A stretch of 64,000 bases of DNA, taken from positions 19,471 through 83,470 of the forward strand of contig JALNXE010000005.1 of NCBI GenBank assembly GCA_023230525.1. Direction: 5' to 3'. Each line of letters starts with the position of its first letter. The first letter of the stretch is position 1. This stretch comes from Desulfobulbaceae bacterium. Its GTDB lineage: Bacteria; Desulfobacterota; Desulfobulbia; Desulfobulbales; SURF-16. Of the stretch, positions 1 to 8,191 are shown piece by piece. The notes beneath the pieces are model-generated. The model saw nothing but the letters and a program-made list of their open reading frames with translations, was not told the origin of the DNA and searched no databases. The translations under genes were made by a program, and so were the position numbers.

Positions 1-1
1 C

Positions 2-391
2 CGCTCCGCCCTTATCCGCATCCCCGCCTCCCGGGGCCTGGGCACCCGCACCGAGGTGCGCTGCCCGGATCCAACCTGTAATCCCTATCTGGCCCTGGCC
101 ATGATGCTCAATTCCGGCCTTGAGGGCGTGAAGAACAAACTGCAGGCCCCGCCAGCGGTTAATCAGGATATTTTCGCCATGACCGCCGGTGAAAAAGAGG
201 CTGCCGGCATTCCCTCAATGCCCGCCAATCTCCAGGAGGCCATCGATGAGCTCAAGAAAAACGCCCTGGCCAGACAGACTCTGGGCGAGCATATTTTCAC
301 CAAATATATCGAGGCGAAGGAGAAGGAATGGGATGCCTACCGCATCGCCGTTACCGACTGGGAAAAGGATAATTACCTGAGTATCTACTGA
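2..391 (+). CDS. glnA: Glutamine synthetase, C-terminal part (5' end outside window)
   Basis: Glutamine synthetase makes glutamine from glutamate, ammonia and ATP in the cytoplasm and is the main ammonia-assimilating enzyme. Only the last about 129 residues lie in the window. The frame is open from base 2, and the visible part starts with the active-site arginine-rich strand (RIPASRGLGTRTEVR) followed by CNPYLALA, the usual context of the late GS catalytic core. The tail ends DNYLSIY, which suits a type I enzyme of the alpha/GSI-like group. The tyrosine adenylylation loop would lie upstream or is absent. A strong intrinsic terminator follows about 58 bases after the stop. Confidence 0.93.
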   Translation, partial: RSALIRIPASRGLGTRTEVRCPDPTCNPYLALAMMLNSGLEGVKNKLQAPPAVNQDIFAMTAGEKEAAGIPSMPANLQEAIDELKKNALARQTLGEHIFTKYIEAKEKEWDAYRIAVTDWEKDNYLSIY

Positions 392-448
392 GCAAAGCAC
401 AGGAGATGGAAATATAAAAAACGCACGGAAGACGTATCACGATGACAG

Positions 449-487
449 AAAAGGCCGTTGCCCGGGTGAGGCTGCGGCCTTTTTTTA
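449..487 (+). terminator. Intrinsic terminator after glnA
   Basis: A 9-bp perfect stem (AAAAGGCCG at 449-457 with CGGCCTTTT at 475-483) is followed by a run of T. It closes the glnA transcription unit, and the next gene is convergent. Confidence 0.85.
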
Positions 488-537
488 ATTCAGGAACACC
501 GCGGCAAAAAAGGAAAATTTCAGGGATCGGCAAAACG

Positions 538-1629
538 CTATAAATCAAGAAAAGTTGTGTCCCGGTTCAGGATGCGGCACCCCTTCTCCTCCACCACCCC
601 CATATTTTCCAGGCGGATCCCCCCCCAGCCCGGCAGATAGACGCCGGGTTCAACGGTAATGATCATACCGGACTGCAGTTTCTTGCCGTTGCGGCGGTTG
701 AGCGACGGCGCCTCATGGACCGCCAGGCCGACCCCGTGTCCCAGGCCATGGCCGAATCTGTCCCCCAGCCCGGCCGCGGTGATGACCTGCCTGGCCGCCC
801 GGTCAGCCTCCCGGCCGGTGATGCCGGCCCTGATGGCGGCTGTGGCGGCCAACTGGGCCTTGCGCACCAGCCGGAACAGCTCAACGGTTTTCTGGTCCGG
901 AGTGCCCAGCACCACGGTGCGGGTCATGTCCGAGCAGTAACCGTCCAGAATCAGGCCCATGTCAATGACAATTGTTTCTCCCTGCTTGAACGGGCGGGAG
1001 CCGGGCACCGCATGCGGGGAGGCGGCGTTCGGCCCGCCGGCCACAATGGTGGCAAAGCTCGGCCGCTCCGCGCCCATGCCGAGCATGGTGTTTTCAATGC
1101 GCATCGCCACCTCCCGTTCGGGCTGCCCCGCCCGCAGGGTGGCAAAGACCTTTTGAAAGACCTGTTCATTGAGCAATACGGATTTTTCAATCCTGTCGAT
1201 CTCCTCCTGCTCTTTTCTCACCCGCATCTTCTCGACCAGACCTACCAGCGGCACCGCCTCGATGCCGAGCCTGCCGGTGAGCGCGGTCAACTTGCCGGCC
1301 GTGGCGTGCAGCAGGTAGTGGCTTTCAAAGCCCAGCCGTCTGACCCCCATCTTGGGCAGCAGCTTCTGCAGCAGCGGCAGCAGCCCTCTGGGATAGAGCA
1401 TGATCTCGAACCCCCTGGCCTCGGAAGCCGCATGCAGCTCAAAACGGGAATCGGTCAGCAGCAGCGGCGTGCCGCGGCGGAGGATGAGCAGCACCCCGCT
1501 CGTTTCCGAGATGGATGAATCGGTGGCGCTGTACCGGCTCAGATAGCGGCGGTTTTCCGGCTGAGTGACCAGCAGGGCGTCAATCTTGCTATTTTTTAAT
1601 ATCCTTCTTAATTCGTTGAGCTTTTCCAT
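538..1629 (-). CDS. M24B family aminopeptidase (Xaa-Pro peptidase, PepP/PepQ-like)
   Basis: This is a 363-residue cytoplasmic metallopeptidase predicted to cleave peptides with proline in the second position. The N-terminal half is the creatinase-type domain and the C-terminal half is the pita-bread fold. The five dimetal ligands can be read in order: Asp in VIDMGL, Asp in CSDMTRT, His in GHGLGHGVGL, Glu in TVEPGVY and Glu in RLENMG. The length is normal for the PepQ-like group. It is convergent with glnA and divergent from the hydrogenase operon. A second M24 protein of a different subgroup lies at 15877-17091. The natural substrate cannot be fixed from sequence. Confidence 0.88.
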   Translation of the reverse strand: MEKLNELRRILKNSKIDALLVTQPENRRYLSRYSATDSSISETSGVLLILRRGTPLLLTDSRFELHAASEARGFEIMLYPRGLLPLLQKLLPKMGVRRLGFESHYLLHATAGKLTALTGRLGIEAVPLVGLVEKMRVRKEQEEIDRIEKSVLLNEQVFQKVFATLRAGQPEREVAMRIENTMLGMGAERPSFATIVAGGPNAASPHAVPGSRPFKQGETIVIDMGLILDGYCSDMTRTVVLGTPDQKTVELFRLVRKAQLAATAAIRAGITGREADRAARQVITAAGLGDRFGHGLGHGVGLAVHEAPSLNRRNGKKLQSGMIITVEPGVYLPGWGGIRLENMGVVEEKGCRILNRDTTFLDL

Positions 1630-1761
1630 ATTTTTTCAGGAACCTTGATTAGTTATTGCAAAACAGCGTCAAGCGCGGCATTACCTTGTCTATCATTACA
1701 ATGACCACAGGCAAGGGCAAGCAATAATCAGCCAAGGCGGCAATTATTTGCGAACAAATCA

Positions 1762-1800
1762 TCTGGACATTTGCCCAAGGGTCTGGACATAGTGTAATAT
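1762..1800 (+). promoter_or_regulatory. Direct repeats and promoter-like sequence upstream of the hydrogenase operon
   Basis: The 9-mer TCTGGACAT occurs twice (1762-1770 and 1782-1790), start to start 20 bases apart, about two helical turns. Between and after them are TTGCCC (1771-1776) and TAATAT (1795-1800), 18 bases apart, a plausible -35/-10 pair. A short inverted repeat (ATTTG-CGAA-CAAAT) lies just upstream. Regulator binding is inferred, not shown. Confidence 0.45.
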
Positions 1801-1839
1801 GGTTTTTTTTCGACAATTCTTTGTTGAGGGTTGCCCCGC

Positions 1840-2889
1840 ATGCTTTTCCGAGTTTTTGCCAAAGATCACCTCATCAATCTCTACGATATTCTGGCGGTTA
1901 ATCATATTGTTGGGCCAATGAGCAAAGGGTTCGACCGCCATGGCGCGCCTCTGTATGATTTCGATTTCATCTATGATTTTGCCGAGCTGCAGCTGCATTA
2001 CCCGGCAACCATTCACTCCCTGAAACGCTTTGTTCTGCCGCCCAGGGAAACCCTGTGCACCTTTGACCTGCAAAAGGACGGCTGGCAGAAACATGTGGAT
2101 TACAATGCCTACAAGCCCACTGTCTATTTCGGCCTGCATGCCTGTGACATCAACGCCTTGAACAAGCTCGACAAGGTGCTCACCGGCAACGTCTATCCGG
2201 ACCCCTACTATGCCGCCAAACGCAAAAACATGTTTATCATCGGCGCCGGCTGCACGCCCCAGCCTTTCTGCTTCTGTAAGTCCATGGGCACTGATTCCGT
2301 GCTGCACGGTTTTGATCTGTTTTTGACCGACCTGGGTGACTCCTATTTCGCCGAGATCCATTCAGCCCGGGCCTTTGCCTTCATCAGCAGCCTGGAGTGC
2401 AGGGAGCCGCGCCAAAGCGAGCACCAGCGTTTCATGGAAGTGGCCCAGGAGCGCATGAACCTCTTTACCTGCCATGTGGACACCACGGACCTGACCAAAA
2501 TCCTTGATCTGGAATTCCAGGCCGAGGTATGGCGGGAATGGGGCAGAAAATGCCTGTCCTGCGGCACCTGCGCCAATGTCTGCCCCACCTGTTACTGCTA
2601 CGGCATTGAGGAAAATGTCGATCTCGGCCTGCAGCATGCCAGCAAGACCAGACACCTCTACTCCTGCAATCTCATTGATTTTGCCCAGGTGGCCGGCGGC
2701 CACAATTTCCGGCCCGAGAGCCATGACCGGTTGAAATACCGCTACTATCATAAACACCGGGGCTTTGTCGAGGCCTTCGAGGAATCACTCTGCGTGGGAT
2801 GCGGCCGCTGCGGCCAGTCCTGCCTGGCGAACATCACCGTGCCCGAGGTGATAGCCAGCGTGCGGGGCGAGGGAGGGGACCATGCATAA
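1840..2889 (+). CDS. hydB: Group 3b-type [NiFe] hydrogenase (sulfhydrogenase) beta subunit, 4Fe-4S protein
   Basis: This is the electron-transfer subunit of a cytoplasmic bidirectional NAD(P)-linked [NiFe] hydrogenase and resembles the anaerobic sulfite reductase A family. The C-terminal half carries two ferredoxin-type clusters: CLSCGTCANVCPTC and later CVGCGRCGQSC. A cysteine-rich stretch (GCTPQPFCFCKS) lies mid-protein. An upstream TTG at 1831 is in frame, but GAGGG at 1826-1830 abuts it. That Shine-Dalgarno sits 9 bases before ATG 1840, so I start there. It is the first gene of a tight beta-gamma-delta-alpha operon, the order known for sulfhydrogenases, and overlaps the next gene by 8 bases. 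Confidence 0.88.
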   Translation: MLFRVFAKDHLINLYDILAVNHIVGPMSKGFDRHGAPLYDFDFIYDFAELQLHYPATIHSLKRFVLPPRETLCTFDLQKDGWQKHVDYNAYKPTVYFGLHACDINALNKLDKVLTGNVYPDPYYAAKRKNMFIIGAGCTPQPFCFCKSMGTDSVLHGFDLFLTDLGDSYFAEIHSARAFAFISSLECREPRQSEHQRFMEVAQERMNLFTCHVDTTDLTKILDLEFQAEVWREWGRKCLSCGTCANVCPTCYCYGIEENVDLGLQHASKTRHLYSCNLIDFAQVAGGHNFRPESHDRLKYRYYHKHRGFVEAFEESLCVGCGRCGQSCLANITVPEVIASVRGEGGDHA

Positions 2890-3781
2890 ACTGCCCTTTG
2901 TCGATGTGCTGGCCGAGCAGCGGGATCATGCCCGCAGGCAGGACCTGGCCAGCTTTGAGTACACCTTTCAGGCGGAAATCACCAATGTCTATCCCCTGAC
3001 AGCAACGGAGAAGCTCTATCAGCTGCAGATCATCGACCCGGAGCAGCGGCAGCGCTTCTCTTTCCAGCCGGGCCAGTTCGTCATGCTGGAGCTGCCGGGC
3101 ATCGGCGAGGCGCCTTTTTCCATCTCCTCCTCGCCGGTGCGGCACGGGGATATCGAGCTGTGCATCCGGGCGGTGGGCAATCTGACCAACTTTCTCGCCC
3201 GAGCGCCCCGGGGCACCAGGTTGGGCATCAGCGGTCCCTTTGGCACCGGGTTTCCGGTGGAGAAGATGCAGGGCCATGATATCATGCTCATTGCCGGCGG
3301 CCTGGGGCTCGTTCCCCTGCGGGCCCCCATTTCCGCCGTGCTGGAAAACCGCAGCCGGTATGGCAATATCGATATCATCTACGGCGCCCGCAACCCCGCC
3401 GAGCTGCTTTTCACCTATCAGTACGATATGTGGCGCCAGTTTGACATTGATCTGAGTATCATTGTTGACGCAGGCGACGCCACCTGGCAGGGTCCGGTGG
3501 GCCGCATCACCACTATTTTAGAGCAGCGCATCGCCGCCGCGCCGAACATCGGCAAAAACACCTACGCCATTGTCTGCGGGCCGCCGGTCATGTTCAAATT
3601 CGTCTGCGATATGCTCATCAAGGCCCAGCTGCCCATGCAGCAGATTTTCGTGTCGCTGGAGCGCCGCATGCACTGCGGCCGGGGCAAATGCTGCCGCTGC
3701 AACATCGGCTCCACCTATACCTGCCTGGAAGGACCGGTTTTTGACTACTGGTCGGTGATGAACTTGAAAGAGGCCATCTGA
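2882..3781 (+). CDS. hydG: [NiFe] hydrogenase gamma subunit, FAD/NAD(P)-binding diaphorase
   Basis: This 299-residue flavoprotein passes electrons between the hydrogenase iron-sulfur chain and NAD(P). It has a ferredoxin-reductase-type FAD domain (APFSISSSP as the flavin motif), then a nucleotide-binding domain starting at MLIAGGLGLVPLR, then a C-terminal cysteine cluster (HCGRGKCCRCNIGSTYTC) for a 2Fe-2S centre. This matches the gamma subunit of sulfhydrogenases and dihydroorotate dehydrogenase K-type reductases. It overlaps hydB by 8 bases and ends 2 bases before the delta subunit gene, so translation is probably coupled. Confidence 0.88.
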   Translation: MHKLPFVDVLAEQRDHARRQDLASFEYTFQAEITNVYPLTATEKLYQLQIIDPEQRQRFSFQPGQFVMLELPGIGEAPFSISSSPVRHGDIELCIRAVGNLTNFLARAPRGTRLGISGPFGTGFPVEKMQGHDIMLIAGGLGLVPLRAPISAVLENRSRYGNIDIIYGARNPAELLFTYQYDMWRQFDIDLSIIVDAGDATWQGPVGRITTILEQRIAAAPNIGKNTYAIVCGPPVMFKFVCDMLIKAQLPMQQIFVSLERRMHCGRGKCCRCNIGSTYTCLEGPVFDYWSVMNLKEAI

Positions 3782-3783
3782 TC

Positions 3784-4581
3784 ATGACTGCCAAGGAACG
3801 CACCTATCTCGGCGTGCCGGTGAAAAAGCCCAGGGCCGCCTTTTTCGAGTTCACCTCCTGCGAGGGCTGCCAGCTGCAGCTGCTCAATAACGAGGCCAGC
3901 CTGGTGGATTTCCTGTCGCTCTTGACCATTGTCAATTTCCGGGAGGCCATGACTGAGCAAAGCGACGAGTATGACATCGCCTTTATCGAGGGCAGCATTA
4001 CGAGAGATGACGAGGCAGAGCAGCTCAAGATAATCCGCAGCCGGGCCCAGACATTGGTGGCCATGGGCTCCTGCGCCTGCTTCGGCGGGGTGAACCAGCT
4101 CAAAAACCGCTTCAACGATCTTGCCTGGGTGAAAGAACAGGTCTACGGTTCCCAGGCCATTGACACCAGGGAGGTGCTGCCGCTGTCCGCCATCGTGCCG
4201 GTGGATCTGGAAATCTACGGCTGCCCAATCAAAAAGGAAGAGGTGGAAAAGGTGGTCACCAATCTGGTGCTGGGCAAGTCCATTGATTACCCCAGGTATC
4301 CGGTGTGCATGGAATGCAAGGCCAACCACAATGTCTGTCTTTTTGACCTGGGCCAGCCGTGCCTGGGGCCGATCACCAGGGCGGGCTGCGACGCCTGGTG
4401 CCCCGCTAACCGTCTCGGCTGCTGGGGCTGCCGGGGACCGGCGGAAAAGCCCAATGTGGGGCAGCTCAGGCAGATCATGCATGAGCATGGCTTTACCGAT
4501 GAGCAGCTGCTGGACCGGCTGGAATGTTTCGGCGGCTTTGCTCAATATGTCACTGAGCTGAAAAGAACCGCAAAGGGATAG
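3784..4581 (+). CDS. hydD: [NiFe] hydrogenase small (delta) subunit
   Basis: This is the small subunit, holding the iron-sulfur clusters next to the active site. The N-terminus has the proximal cluster ligands in FTSCEGCQLQLL, followed by GSCACFGG and YGCPIKKEE further along. The C-terminal third is cysteine rich (VCMECKAN, PCLGPITRAGCDAWCP, GCWGC) and would bind the medial and distal clusters. There is no twin-arginine signal, so the enzyme stays in the cytoplasm, as expected of group 3. The 265-residue length is typical. It lies 8 bases before the large subunit gene. Confidence 0.92.
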   Translation: MTAKERTYLGVPVKKPRAAFFEFTSCEGCQLQLLNNEASLVDFLSLLTIVNFREAMTEQSDEYDIAFIEGSITRDDEAEQLKIIRSRAQTLVAMGSCACFGGVNQLKNRFNDLAWVKEQVYGSQAIDTREVLPLSAIVPVDLEIYGCPIKKEEVEKVVTNLVLGKSIDYPRYPVCMECKANHNVCLFDLGQPCLGPITRAGCDAWCPANRLGCWGCRGPAEKPNVGQLRQIMHEHGFTDEQLLDRLECFGGFAQYVTELKRTAKG

Positions 4582-4589
4582 CTAAATTC

Positions 4590-5864
4590 ATGAAAGTTTC
4601 CTGCAATATCAAGGTAAACCATCTGAGCCGGGTGGAAGGGCACGGCAATATCCGCATCAGGATCAAAAACGGGGTGGTGGAAGAGGCGGGCTGGGACGTG
4701 GTGGAGACCCCCCGTTTTTTCGAGGCCATCCTGGTGGGCAAACTGTGGGAAAACGCCCCCTATCTCTGCGGCCGGATCTGCGGCATCTGCTCCATCGGCC
4801 ACACCCTGGCCAGCATCCGGGCGGTGGAAAACGCCTTTGGCCTGGTGCCCGACCGGCAGACCGAGAGCCTGCGGCTCCTGCTCAAACACATGGAGACCCT
4901 GCAGAGCCACATCCTGCATCTTTATTTTCTGGCCGCCCCTGATTTTCTCCAGCTCGGCAGCGTGCTGCCGCTGATTGCGACCCATCCGGAGGTGGTGCAG
5001 CGCGCCGCCCGCCTGAAACTGCTGGCCAACGACGCCTGCGATATCATCGGCGGCCGGCGGCTGCATCCCACGCGGACCGTGGTCGGCGGCTTCACCATGC
5101 TGCCGGAAAAGTCCCAGCTCGCCCTGATCAAAGCAAGGCTGGAAGCCGCCCTGCCGGACCTGGTCAAAACAGCCGAGCTCTTCCACACCTTTGCCCTGCC
5201 TGATTTTGTCCGGGAGACGGAATTCGTCTCGTTAAAAGGCAAGGACCATTACCCCTTTATCGGCGGGGACCTGGTGTCCAGCGACGGGGTAATCAGGGCG
5301 GAGGATGAATACCGGCAGATGACCAATGAATATATGGTGGACCACTCCACCTCCAAATGGAGCCGTCTTTCCCGCCAGTCTCTGGCGGCAGGGGCCCTGG
5401 CCCGGCTCAACAACAATTTTGCCCTGCTGCATCCCAAGGCCCGGGAAATCGCGGCAAGTTTCTCCCTGCAGCCGGTCAATCACAATCCCTTTATGAACAA
5501 CATCGCCCAGCTGGTGGAATGCGTCCATGTGGTCATTGACAGTATTGCCATCACCAGCGAACTGCTGGCCGGCAAATGGCAGGAGCCCCGTCAGCCGGTC
5601 GTACCGCAGGCGGGGCGGGGGGTGGGCGCGGTGGAGGTGCCCAGGGGCATTCTGTACCATGCCTATGAATTTGACCCGGCAGGCCGCATCACCAGGGCTG
5701 ACTGCGTCATTCCCACCAGCCAGAACAACGCCAATATCCATTATGACATCATTGAGCTGGCCCGCCAGTCGGCGGCCCAGCAAAAAACTGACAGCGAGAT
5801 CCAGCGCCTGGCCGAGATGCTGGTGCGGGCCTATGATCCCTGTATATCCTGTTCAGTCCACTGA
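4590..5864 (+). CDS. hydA: [NiFe] hydrogenase large (alpha) catalytic subunit
   Basis: This subunit holds the Ni-Fe(CN)2CO active site for H2 oxidation or evolution, and possibly sulfur reduction by analogy with archaeal sulfhydrogenases. The N-terminal ligand motif is RICGICSIGH (Cys64, Cys67). The C-terminal motif is DPCISCSVH (Cys418, Cys421), with Cys rather than Sec at both nickel positions. The stop codon follows His424 directly. The short C-terminal peptide that a maturation endopeptidase removes in most [NiFe] enzymes is therefore absent. The 424-residue length fits group 3b. No hyp or endopeptidase gene is in the window. Confidence 0.93.
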   Translation: MKVSCNIKVNHLSRVEGHGNIRIRIKNGVVEEAGWDVVETPRFFEAILVGKLWENAPYLCGRICGICSIGHTLASIRAVENAFGLVPDRQTESLRLLLKHMETLQSHILHLYFLAAPDFLQLGSVLPLIATHPEVVQRAARLKLLANDACDIIGGRRLHPTRTVVGGFTMLPEKSQLALIKARLEAALPDLVKTAELFHTFALPDFVRETEFVSLKGKDHYPFIGGDLVSSDGVIRAEDEYRQMTNEYMVDHSTSKWSRLSRQSLAAGALARLNNNFALLHPKAREIAASFSLQPVNHNPFMNNIAQLVECVHVVIDSIAITSELLAGKWQEPRQPVVPQAGRGVGAVEVPRGILYHAYEFDPAGRITRADCVIPTSQNNANIHYDIIELARQSAAQQKTDSEIQRLAEMLVRAYDPCISCSVH

Positions 5865-6104
5865 TACGGTAAAATTCACCTCCAGCTCATAAAGTTCATC
5901 ATGCAGTTGCCGGATGGCGGTGAGCAGATCAGCCGTCTGCAGGTCAAGGGTCATTTTCCGGCCACCCTGAGGAAAACACCAAGCCGGCAATGACGCCGCC
6001 CCATGGCTTGCCGCCCAGTGGCGCACCACCTTGTCCACCTCCGGCCAACTGCAGCCGGACGATTCAGCATCTTCCTTGATGCACAGGGTAAGCCGTTGTA
6101 ACAA
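5853..6104 (-). CDS. Small hypothetical protein, convergent with hydA
   Basis: This is an open frame of 83 residues with a TTG start, overlapping the last 12 bases of hydA. I do not recognise it. The N-terminal part overlaps a sequence resembling the dispersed repeat found nearby (AGCCGTTGTAACAAAATAAT on the plus strand), so the start is doubtful. A shorter form from an internal ATG would have only 33 residues. The C-terminal part is acidic and helical in look. There is no clear ribosome site. It could be a real small gene or a chance frame. Confidence 0.3.
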   Translation of the reverse strand: MLQRLTLCIKEDAESSGCSWPEVDKVVRHWAASHGAASLPAWCFPQGGRKMTLDLQTADLLTAIRQLHDELYELEVNFTVSVD

Positions 6105-6127
6105 AATAATGTCCTCATCTGGCTGGT

Positions 6128-6193
6128 AAAACGGCAGAAGGAGCCGTAACGAAATGGTTCAGCAAGCCGAGGTTCTTTCGTAACGGCTCCTAA
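6128..6193 (+). repeat. 66-bp dispersed repeat, copy A
   Basis: This element aligns without gaps over 66 bases with the minus strand of 29125-29190. The left 22 bases match at 21 positions (AAAACGGCAGAAG, then AGCCGTAA) and the right 22 at 19 (shared TCGTAA, GGC, TCCT), while the middle 22 differ. Here the ends also pair with each other: GGAGCCGTAACGAAA on the left, TTTCGTAACGGCTCC on the right, with one mismatch. The left arm also holds a small hairpin, ACGGC-AGAAGGA-GCCGT. It lies between convergent hydA and the start-proximal flank of unrelated genes. Confidence 0.7.
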
Positions 6194-6221
6194 TTTTCAT
6201 GAACGGCACAGCGCGGGGGGC

Positions 6222-6815
6222 TCAGGCTGTGGTGAGCTGCTTGGCGATGAACTCTTTGTACTGCTCAACCGCCCGGCCATACTGGTCATTCAGTTCCACT
6301 TGGACTCTCTGCCACTCCTCGGCAAATTTGGGGTGCTGAGATGGCTGAAGCTTCATTTTCATGCCGGTCTGCTGGGCCAGATTCTTTTCCATCAGCATCA
6401 TCTGCTGGGCAAACTGCTCTTCGAGCTGCTTTTTGAGCTGCTCCTTGTGCGACAGATAGCGGTCCAGGATCGATTTCATTTCCGTGAACACCTGGGCGAG
6501 CTCGCCCTTGCCCCGGCCGATTGCCATGAGGGCCTGCATGGCTTTTTCCGCGGCAGGGGCCTCATCCGCCTTCCTGGGCAGAACAATATTCCGGAGCAGG
6601 GCGGTCACCATGCCCTTTTTCACATGGGGCCGTTCTTCAGCGGGATATTTTTCCAGAGCAGCGGGCAGATCAATCTGTTCACCCCGCAGAAAGCCCGCGG
6701 CAAGGCGCATGCCTTCCTTTTCTTTTTCCTGCGGAATCAGCTCACCGGAGGCACTTGCCTCCATGCGGGCTGCCCGTTCCAGAACCATTTCAAGCGTGCT
6801 TCGTATTTCAGCCAT
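6222..6815 (-). CDS. Conserved-looking cytoplasmic helical protein, function unknown
   Basis: This protein of about 197 residues has no signal peptide or membrane segment. It is rich in Glu, Lys, Gln and Met, with a long predicted helical middle (around EQLKKQLEEQFAQQMMLMEK) that could form a coiled coil. The C-terminus has the pattern HPKFAEEWQRVQVELNDQYG. The frame is open 30 codons further upstream, but ATG 6815 follows GGATAAG and starts a plausible helix, while the upstream part looks like non-coding hydrophobic sequence. I do not recognise a characterised family. Confidence 0.65.
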   Translation of the reverse strand: MAEIRSTLEMVLERAARMEASASGELIPQEKEKEGMRLAAGFLRGEQIDLPAALEKYPAEERPHVKKGMVTALLRNIVLPRKADEAPAAEKAMQALMAIGRGKGELAQVFTEMKSILDRYLSHKEQLKKQLEEQFAQQMMLMEKNLAQQTGMKMKLQPSQHPKFAEEWQRVQVELNDQYGRAVEQYKEFIAKQLTTA

Positions 6816-7003
6816 TTTCTTATCCGTTTTGGTGGAATTATTTTGCCACAAAACCAGCGAGAGAAGGGGAAAACCAATCCCTGACAATGTACCCTCTGCA
6901 ACCAATCTTGGCGATAAAAATCATGAGCGGGAAACAGGCAGGGCCTGTCGGCAAACTACCCGGCAAAAAAATGCGTGGCCAACCGGATAGAGACTTTAGC
7001 TGA

Positions 7004-7032
7004 TTGACAAATCCAGCTGCCTCGCTTAGTAT
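7004..7032 (+). promoter_or_regulatory. Sigma-70-type promoter for the zinc-ribbon/ATP-grasp pair
   Basis: A consensus -35 TTGACA (7004-7009) and a -10 TAGTAT (7027-7032) are separated by exactly 17 bases. They lie 30 bases upstream of the GTG start at 7062. Confidence 0.7.
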
Positions 7033-7061
7033 ATTACACTTTTTCAAAGGAGGAATTGAAA

Positions 7062-7331
7062 GTGGATACTCCTGTAGACTCTAAGTCCCGCAGCAATCAA
7101 AATGCCAATAGGGGCATGCGGCTTACCTGCCCAACCTGTGGTAATGACACAGATTTTGTCGAAGTTGCCGATGGGGTTATCCTGACGACCCATTATGTGC
7201 AGAACGACGATTGCAGCTTTAGCCAGGATGGTGACGAATCCCAGATACTCGGGGAAATCCGTTTTTTCTGCGGAGAATGCAACGCCGATCTCACCCGCTT
7301 CCATCAGCGTTTTGTGGAAATGCTCTTTTGA
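7062..7331 (+). CDS. Small zinc-ribbon protein
   Basis: This cytoplasmic protein of 89 residues has two cysteine pairs, CPTCGND near residue 22 and CGECNAD near residue 72, spaced like a four-cysteine zinc ribbon. The region between them is acidic and aromatic. A TTG at 7056 is in frame, but the strong AAAGGAGG at 7046-7053 is only 2 bases before it and 8 bases before GTG 7062, so the GTG is chosen. The gene has its own consensus promoter and its stop overlaps the start of the following ATP-grasp gene (TTGA). No specific function is recognised. Confidence 0.72.
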   Translation: MDTPVDSKSRSNQNANRGMRLTCPTCGNDTDFVEVADGVILTTHYVQNDDCSFSQDGDESQILGEIRFFCGECNADLTRFHQRFVEMLF

Positions 7332-8104
7332 CCCCCCCCACTCCCGCTCTCACTCCCCGCGTTATCACCACCAACCAGATCCTGCGCCAAGAATATCACA
7401 ACCTGCGGGAGGGGGATATTTTTATCGGGCGATTGCGCCTCAAGACAACCGAGGAGCATCTTCTCCTCGATCTGGTTGAGCGGGGCATTATTCTCTTTCC
7501 CTCGGCCCTGAGCCAGCATCTGTGCCGCTCCAAGGTTTTTCAGGCCCATATTTTCGGCGGGCTGATGCTTCCCCTTACCATACCGGTCCATGATCAGCAT
7601 GACATGCTGAAGATCATCAATCTGTATCAGAAAAACGGCATCAACCGAGTGGTGACCAAGCTTGACAGAAAAAACGCCGGCATGGGCATTCACCTGTGGC
7701 ATGACGTTGAGGACGTTTTCAGCCACGCCACCCTGGGCTCCCTGCCCTTTCCATTTGTTATCCAGCCATTTGCGGAAAACAGCCGGGATATTCGCGTCAT
7801 TATCCTTGGCGATTATATCGAGTCATACGCCCGGCACAATCCGCACAACTTCAGAAATAATCTGCACTGCGGGGGACAGAGCAGCCCCTGTGAGATAAAC
7901 GGGGAGCAACTTGAGCTCTGCCGGCAGGTCATGGCCAGGGGCAAATTTCCATACGCCCATCTTGATCTGATGATTGTGGAAAGCGGGGCAACTTATCTGG
8001 CTGAGATCAATTTACGCGGCGGCATCAAGGGAGCGCAAATCACCCCGGCTGCGTATCACAGCCGGGTGGAGGCGATCCAGCGGCATTTTCTCAGCACGCG
8101 GTGA
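7328..8104 (+). CDS. ATP-grasp family protein (RimK-like ligase)
   Basis: This protein of about 258 residues resembles ATP-grasp carboxylate-amine ligases of the RimK/glutathione synthetase type. Supporting segments are VVTKLDRKNAGMGIHLW (nucleotide-binding lysine and glycine-rich loop), PFVIQPFAENSRDIRVIILG (central strand with the conserved acid and arginine) and YAHLDLMIVESGATYLAEIN (C-terminal metal-binding acid and asparagine). The frame is open upstream inside the previous gene. The likely start is TTG 7328, which overlaps the stop of the zinc-ribbon gene by 4 bases. The acceptor and amine substrates are unknown, and the partner zinc-ribbon protein could be the modified substrate or carrier. 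Confidence 0.72.
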   Translation: MTPPTPALTPRVITTNQILRQEYHNLREGDIFIGRLRLKTTEEHLLLDLVERGIILFPSALSQHLCRSKVFQAHIFGGLMLPLTIPVHDQHDMLKIINLYQKNGINRVVTKLDRKNAGMGIHLWHDVEDVFSHATLGSLPFPFVIQPFAENSRDIRVIILGDYIESYARHNPHNFRNNLHCGGQSSPCEINGEQLELCRQVMARGKFPYAHLDLMIVESGATYLAEINLRGGIKGAQITPAAYHSRVEAIQRHFLSTR

Positions 8105-8112
8105 GTTTTCCA

Positions 8113-8154
8113 TAAAAAAAAAGGAGGCCGCAGAATTTAATCCGCAACCTCCTT
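8113..8154 (-). terminator. Intrinsic terminator of dsrC
   Basis: Read on the minus strand, a 14-bp stem (8141-8154 with 8121-8134, including three G-T pairs) is followed by an uninterrupted T run. It lies between the convergent ATP-grasp gene and dsrC and may serve both. Confidence 0.85.
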
Positions 8155-8191
8155 GTAAAGCTAAGCAGCCCGAAGACTGTTTATAAAAGCA

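Noticed and set aside
6098..6193. Intrinsic terminator shared by hydA and neighbours
   Set aside because: The long inverted repeat has no T run on either side and matches the dispersed repeat found elsewhere.
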